This document shows, piece after piece, positions 5,400-7,494 of a DNA stretch of 7,494 bases (position 1 is its first letter; every line of letters starts with the position of its first letter). The notes under the pieces are model-generated. The model was not told where the DNA came from. It searched no databases and saw only the letters and a program-made list of their open reading frames with translations. The translations under genes were made by a program, and so were the position numbers. The DNA comes from Methanosarcinales archaeon (GTDB lineage: Archaea; Halobacteriota; Methanosarcinia; Methanosarcinales; Methanocomedenaceae): positions 1 to 7,494 of the forward strand of contig DUIM01000140.1 of assembly GCA_013330355.1 (NCBI GenBank), given 5' to 3'.

Positions 5400-5966
5400 T
5401 TATTCTGTCTTCAGGCTTTCCAGAGCCGCCAGTGCCATCTGCCTGTACACCGATGCATCGGCGTTGTAATGCTCTTTTGCACGCACCGCATCGGGATTAT
5501 CGCTATCCATAGCCATGACACGCTCTATTGTACGCTGTGTGGTTTCCACTACCCAGCGGTCCCTGGTCGGTGCGTCCACAATATGTATGCTCTCGGGCCT
5601 GACCGATGTCAGGATCGTACCATCCTCGGTCTGGAACGTGCTGGGCTTCCCTACAACAGCAAGGTACTGAGGTGCTTCGATATTTGCTATGACCTGGGCT
5701 GCTTCTATCTGGTACTGACCGGCGTAGATGAGAAATGCTCCTGTTGGGTCCACTACCCTGGCGCGCCAGTACTCGGCTTCGTTGCCGATATCCTCCTTTT
5801 CTGTCAGAGTACCAACTATGAACATCCTGTTTACCTTGGCACCTGTGGGTGTAAGTAGATATTGCGGGGAGTACTGGTCATTGCTGTCCTTGAAGGATAA
5901 GTTTGAATCCCTGAACTCCTGGGCAAAGATGCGGTATGCCACTTCTCTTGTATACTGTCCTGCCAT
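5400..5966 (-). CDS. RPA-associated protein (COG3390, OB-fold partner of archaeal RPA)
   Basis: This 188-residue protein belongs to the RPA-associated family encoded directly after a zinc-finger RPA in many euryarchaea. It presumably forms part of the single-stranded DNA-binding complex for replication and repair. Signatures are the N-terminus MAGQYTREVAYRIFAQEF, then YLLTPTGAKVNRMFIVGTLT (36-55) and YWRARVVDPTGAFLIYAGQY (66-85), which form the OB-fold core. A third strand region ends in RPESIHIVD (123-131). The C-terminal helices include RDRWVVETTQRTIERV (135-150). There is no zinc motif or membrane segment. The ATG at 5966 lies three bases after the stop of the upstream RPA gene, with only a modest GGAAG (5979-5975) upstream, so coupled translation is likely. 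A terminator hairpin follows. The family is clear; partner specificity is inferred from the operon. Confidence 0.88.
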   Translation of the reverse strand: MAGQYTREVAYRIFAQEFRDSNLSFKDSNDQYSPQYLLTPTGAKVNRMFIVGTLTEKEDIGNEAEYWRARVVDPTGAFLIYAGQYQIEAAQVIANIEAPQYLAVVGKPSTFQTEDGTILTSVRPESIHIVDAPTRDRWVVETTQRTIERVMAMDSDNPDAVRAKEHYNADASVYRQMALAALESLKTE

Positions 5967-5969
5967 GAT

Positions 5970-6899
5970 TCACACTTCCATCTGGTTGATAATTGTATCT
6001 ATCTGGTCTAATTCGAGAGGCGGTAGTGGCGAAATATCCTCCACAAGTATATTCCTGTCAAGCTTCGGACCTTTCACTAAATAATACTTGCCAATTAGCA
6101 TATCTTTGAACTTTTCAAGGACCACTTCCTGGTCAAGGGCCTCGGTAGCCATTTGTTTAGCTTCATCCAGGGTTATGCCTGTAAGCTGTTCGGAAATTTC
6201 ACGATTTATGAGGGCATCCTGTGCCGACATGCCGTCATCAACCACTGCCTTTATCCTTAGATCATAAGTCCCTTCCACTTTCCCGTGTTCACCACATACC
6301 CCTTTTATGAGGGCACGGTTACATTCGGGACAACGCTTGATCAGGCCGGAACCTAACTGGATACCCACCATTGCACCTGAGAACTCAACACTCAGGGTAC
6401 CTATCTCAATATCTTCCTGTATCTCCTCTATAAGGCTGGTCCTGTTAAATTTGATATTGAACCTTTCCTGGTAGTTGTCAGTGACCACGTTCTTGAACAG
6501 GTAGCTTTTTCCTTCAACCAGTGAAGGCAGTTCAGCCTTTGCCCATTTGACGAATTTTATAGTTCCGGTCTCATCCCCTATCAATCCTGCCTGGTCGATA
6601 CTCTCGTGGTTGTTATCCCATAATTGTGCCACTTTGGCAGATATATTGATCCATTTTCCATCTGATGTAATATCACTTACCTTTACGGTAGGTGTTTCAC
6701 CCTGCTGGACAAAGAAGTCTCCTTTTGGGATGTTATATTCCTTCAGGAAATAATTGACTACACTTCTGCGTGCTTCTTCCGTCGGGACCTTAAACTCGTT
6801 TATTAGTTTATCAAGTCTGCTTTCGATCTCACTGATGGGGATATTATGTCCCTTCTGACTAAAAAACTCTTCAATTTCTGTTGCAATTTCTTTATTCAT
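5970..6899 (-). CDS. rpa3: Zinc-finger replication protein A (RPA3-type single-stranded DNA-binding protein)
   Basis: This 309-residue euryarchaeal RPA binds single-stranded DNA during replication, recombination and repair. The N-terminal 60 residues are helical (GHNIPISEIESRLDKLINEF, then EEARRSVVNYFLKEYNIPKG at 41-60). A first OB-fold spans about 72-160, from VKVSDITSDGKWINISAKV to FNIKFNRTSLIEEI. A second region (about 165-290) carries the zinc finger Cys190-x2-Cys193-x8-Cys202-x2-His205 (CPECNRALIKGVCGEH), followed by YDLRIKAVVDDG and a final strand segment KYYLVKGPKLDRNILVEDI (271-289). The C3H ligand set is intact. The ATG at 6899 has TGAGGT at 6912-6907, 7 bases upstream. It heads a two-gene operon with the RPA-associated protein, the standard euryarchaeal arrangement. 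The symbol rpa3 is by similarity of architecture; other RPA paralogues would lie elsewhere. Confidence 0.88.
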   Translation of the reverse strand: MNKEIATEIEEFFSQKGHNIPISEIESRLDKLINEFKVPTEEARRSVVNYFLKEYNIPKGDFFVQQGETPTVKVSDITSDGKWINISAKVAQLWDNNHESIDQAGLIGDETGTIKFVKWAKAELPSLVEGKSYLFKNVVTDNYQERFNIKFNRTSLIEEIQEDIEIGTLSVEFSGAMVGIQLGSGLIKRCPECNRALIKGVCGEHGKVEGTYDLRIKAVVDDGMSAQDALINREISEQLTGITLDEAKQMATEALDQEVVLEKFKDMLIGKYYLVKGPKLDRNILVEDISPLPPLELDQIDTIINQMEV

Positions 6900-6906
6900 T
6901 TTTCAT

Positions 6907-6972
6907 ACCTCAAGCCTCCAGTTTGTTTTGTTTTGGAAGGCAATTGTTAAATGTCTTGTCAAGTTTATATAC
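6907..6972 (-). promoter_or_regulatory. Promoter and ribosome binding site of the rpa operon
   Basis: GTATATAAAC, read on the minus strand at 6972-6963, is a strong TATA box. A start about 25 bases on, near 6942, leaves a leader of about 43 bases containing TGAGGT (6912-6907), 7 bases before the ATG at 6899. A second GGAGG-like run (CTGGAGG) lies further upstream in the leader and is too far away to decide the start. Confidence 0.65.
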
Positions 6973-7109
6973 TTAACCAGAGCGGGGTGAAAGTAATCAA
7001 TTGAATTGTACTACTTTACAGAAAGTGGAATTATAAAACTTGTTTAACCAAGCTGTGCCGTCGCAGCATTTAACTTCTCACCACTCACACGATCTAAAAG
7101 TTGATTTCG

Positions 7110-7148
7110 AAAAAAAACCAAGCCGACCAGACACATCCCCGGCCGGCT
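7110..7148 (-). terminator. Hairpin plus U8-tract terminator
   Basis: On the minus strand AGCCGGCC (7148-7141) pairs with GGTCGGCT (7128-7121). This is an 8-bp stem with one G-U pair around a 12-base loop. It is followed by TGG and eight Us (7117-7110). The stem begins 20 bases after the stop of the gene ending at 7169, so it should terminate that transcript before the rpa promoter. Confidence 0.8.
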
Positions 7149-7168
7149 AAAACTCTTTACAGAAAAGT

Positions 7169-7494
7169 TCAGGCGTTCAGGATCTTCTCAACTTCGTCCT
7201 TATCCACATCCATCACATGTGGAATTCCGGAAACTTCGGCAGCCTCTCTCGTAATAGCTGCAATATCATCCCGCTCAATGTATTGCAGAGCAAACTTCCG
7301 ATTTCCGGTCATCAACTGGCGCATACCCTGGGCCAGTCGCTGGAAGTACGTATACACACCAATAGCACCGGTTGGGATATCAGCGAACCTGTCGCCATAC
7401 ATCTTCTTCAGTTCAGGTGCAGCGATAAATATCTCCTCAATACTGCTGCCGAACCTGCTGATATACACAGGCACATGCCCCTCATTGATCTTCT
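7169..7494 (-). CDS. C-terminal end of a possible glutamate synthase-like (FMN-binding) protein, truncated by the window
   Basis: The frame stays open to the right edge (KINEGH precedes the GTG at 7474), so the start lies outside and 107 C-terminal residues are visible. The order of segments is GHVPVYISRFGSSIEEIF, APELKKMYGDRFADIPTGAIGV, YTYFQRLAQGMRQLMTGNRKFALQYIERDDI (in two stretches), then REAAEVSGIPHVMDVD and an acidic helical tail. The helical RLAQGMRQLM segment followed by RDDI resembles the end of the FMN-binding glutamate synthase domain in archaeal GltB-like proteins. No FMN or iron-sulfur residues fall inside the visible part, so the call is tentative. It is transcribed toward the rpa operon and closed by a hairpin terminator. 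Alternatively it is an uncharacterised archaeal metabolic enzyme. Confidence 0.42.
   Translation of the reverse strand, partial: KINEGHVPVYISRFGSSIEEIFIAAPELKKMYGDRFADIPTGAIGVYTYFQRLAQGMRQLMTGNRKFALQYIERDDIAAITREAAEVSGIPHVMDVDKDEVEKILNA

Noticed and set aside
5728..6084. Plus-strand open frame across the rpa3/RPA-associated junction
   Set aside because: It is antisense to both RPA genes, which have clear family signatures and operon spacing.
7031..7067. Plus-strand TATA-like TTATAAAA followed by a small GCTGTG/CGCAGC hairpin, considered as a small RNA gene
   Set aside because: The stem is only 6 bp with a wobble, no plus-strand U-tract follows, and the sequence is ordinary AT-rich spacer, so the support is too weak.

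Overview
The window looks like a chromosomal segment of a euryarchaeon, most probably a methanogen or methanotroph of the Methanosarcinales/Methanoperedens type. This rests on the gene set: a zinc-finger archaeal RPA paired with its COG3390 partner, an archaeal-type enolase, a DUF1614 membrane protein, and a PspA/PspAA/PspAB/HtpX set. It also rests on TATA-like boxes upstream of genes and GGTGAT-type Shine-Dalgarno sites. The genus-level placement is inference from protein memory, not a search.

Layout. Bases 1-393 (+) hold the 3' end of a stand-alone pyruvate-kinase C-terminal-like (alpha/beta domain) protein. Bases 495-1936 (+) hold htpX and pspAB, which overlap at TAATG. Converging on them with a 9-bp gap are pspAA and pspA (1946-2919, -), which overlap at ATGA. 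These four genes form a complete archaeal/actinobacterial-type phage-shock (membrane stress) module, here split into two converging two-gene units. A 357-bp non-coding region (2920-3276) separates pspA from a divergent DUF1614 membrane-protein gene (3277-3975, +). That region holds candidate promoters, an imperfect 18-19-bp tandem repeat, and a 9-bp-periodic GC-rich element with an inverted partner.

The DUF1614 gene converges on enolase (3977-5248, -) with a single base between their stop codons. Upstream of enolase are candidate TATA elements, a long imperfect dyad, and a hairpin plus U-tract terminator. That terminator serves the two-gene operon of rpa3-like zinc-finger RPA (5970-6899, -) and its RPA-associated partner (5400-5966, -). 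A 269-bp spacer carries the RPA promoter and a second hairpin plus U-tract terminator. It leads to the 3' end of a gene that runs off the right edge (7169-7494, -), tentatively a glutamate-synthase-like FMN protein.

How the genes work together. The Psp/HtpX set should act at the cytoplasmic membrane: PspA as a membrane-remodelling scaffold, HtpX as the quality-control protease, and PspAA/PspAB as small partners of unknown mechanism. The RPA pair acts on single-stranded DNA in replication and repair. Enolase belongs to central glycolysis/gluconeogenesis. No mobile element, CRISPR array, tRNA or rRNA was seen. The most unusual material is the split Psp module and the structured intergenic region next to pspA.
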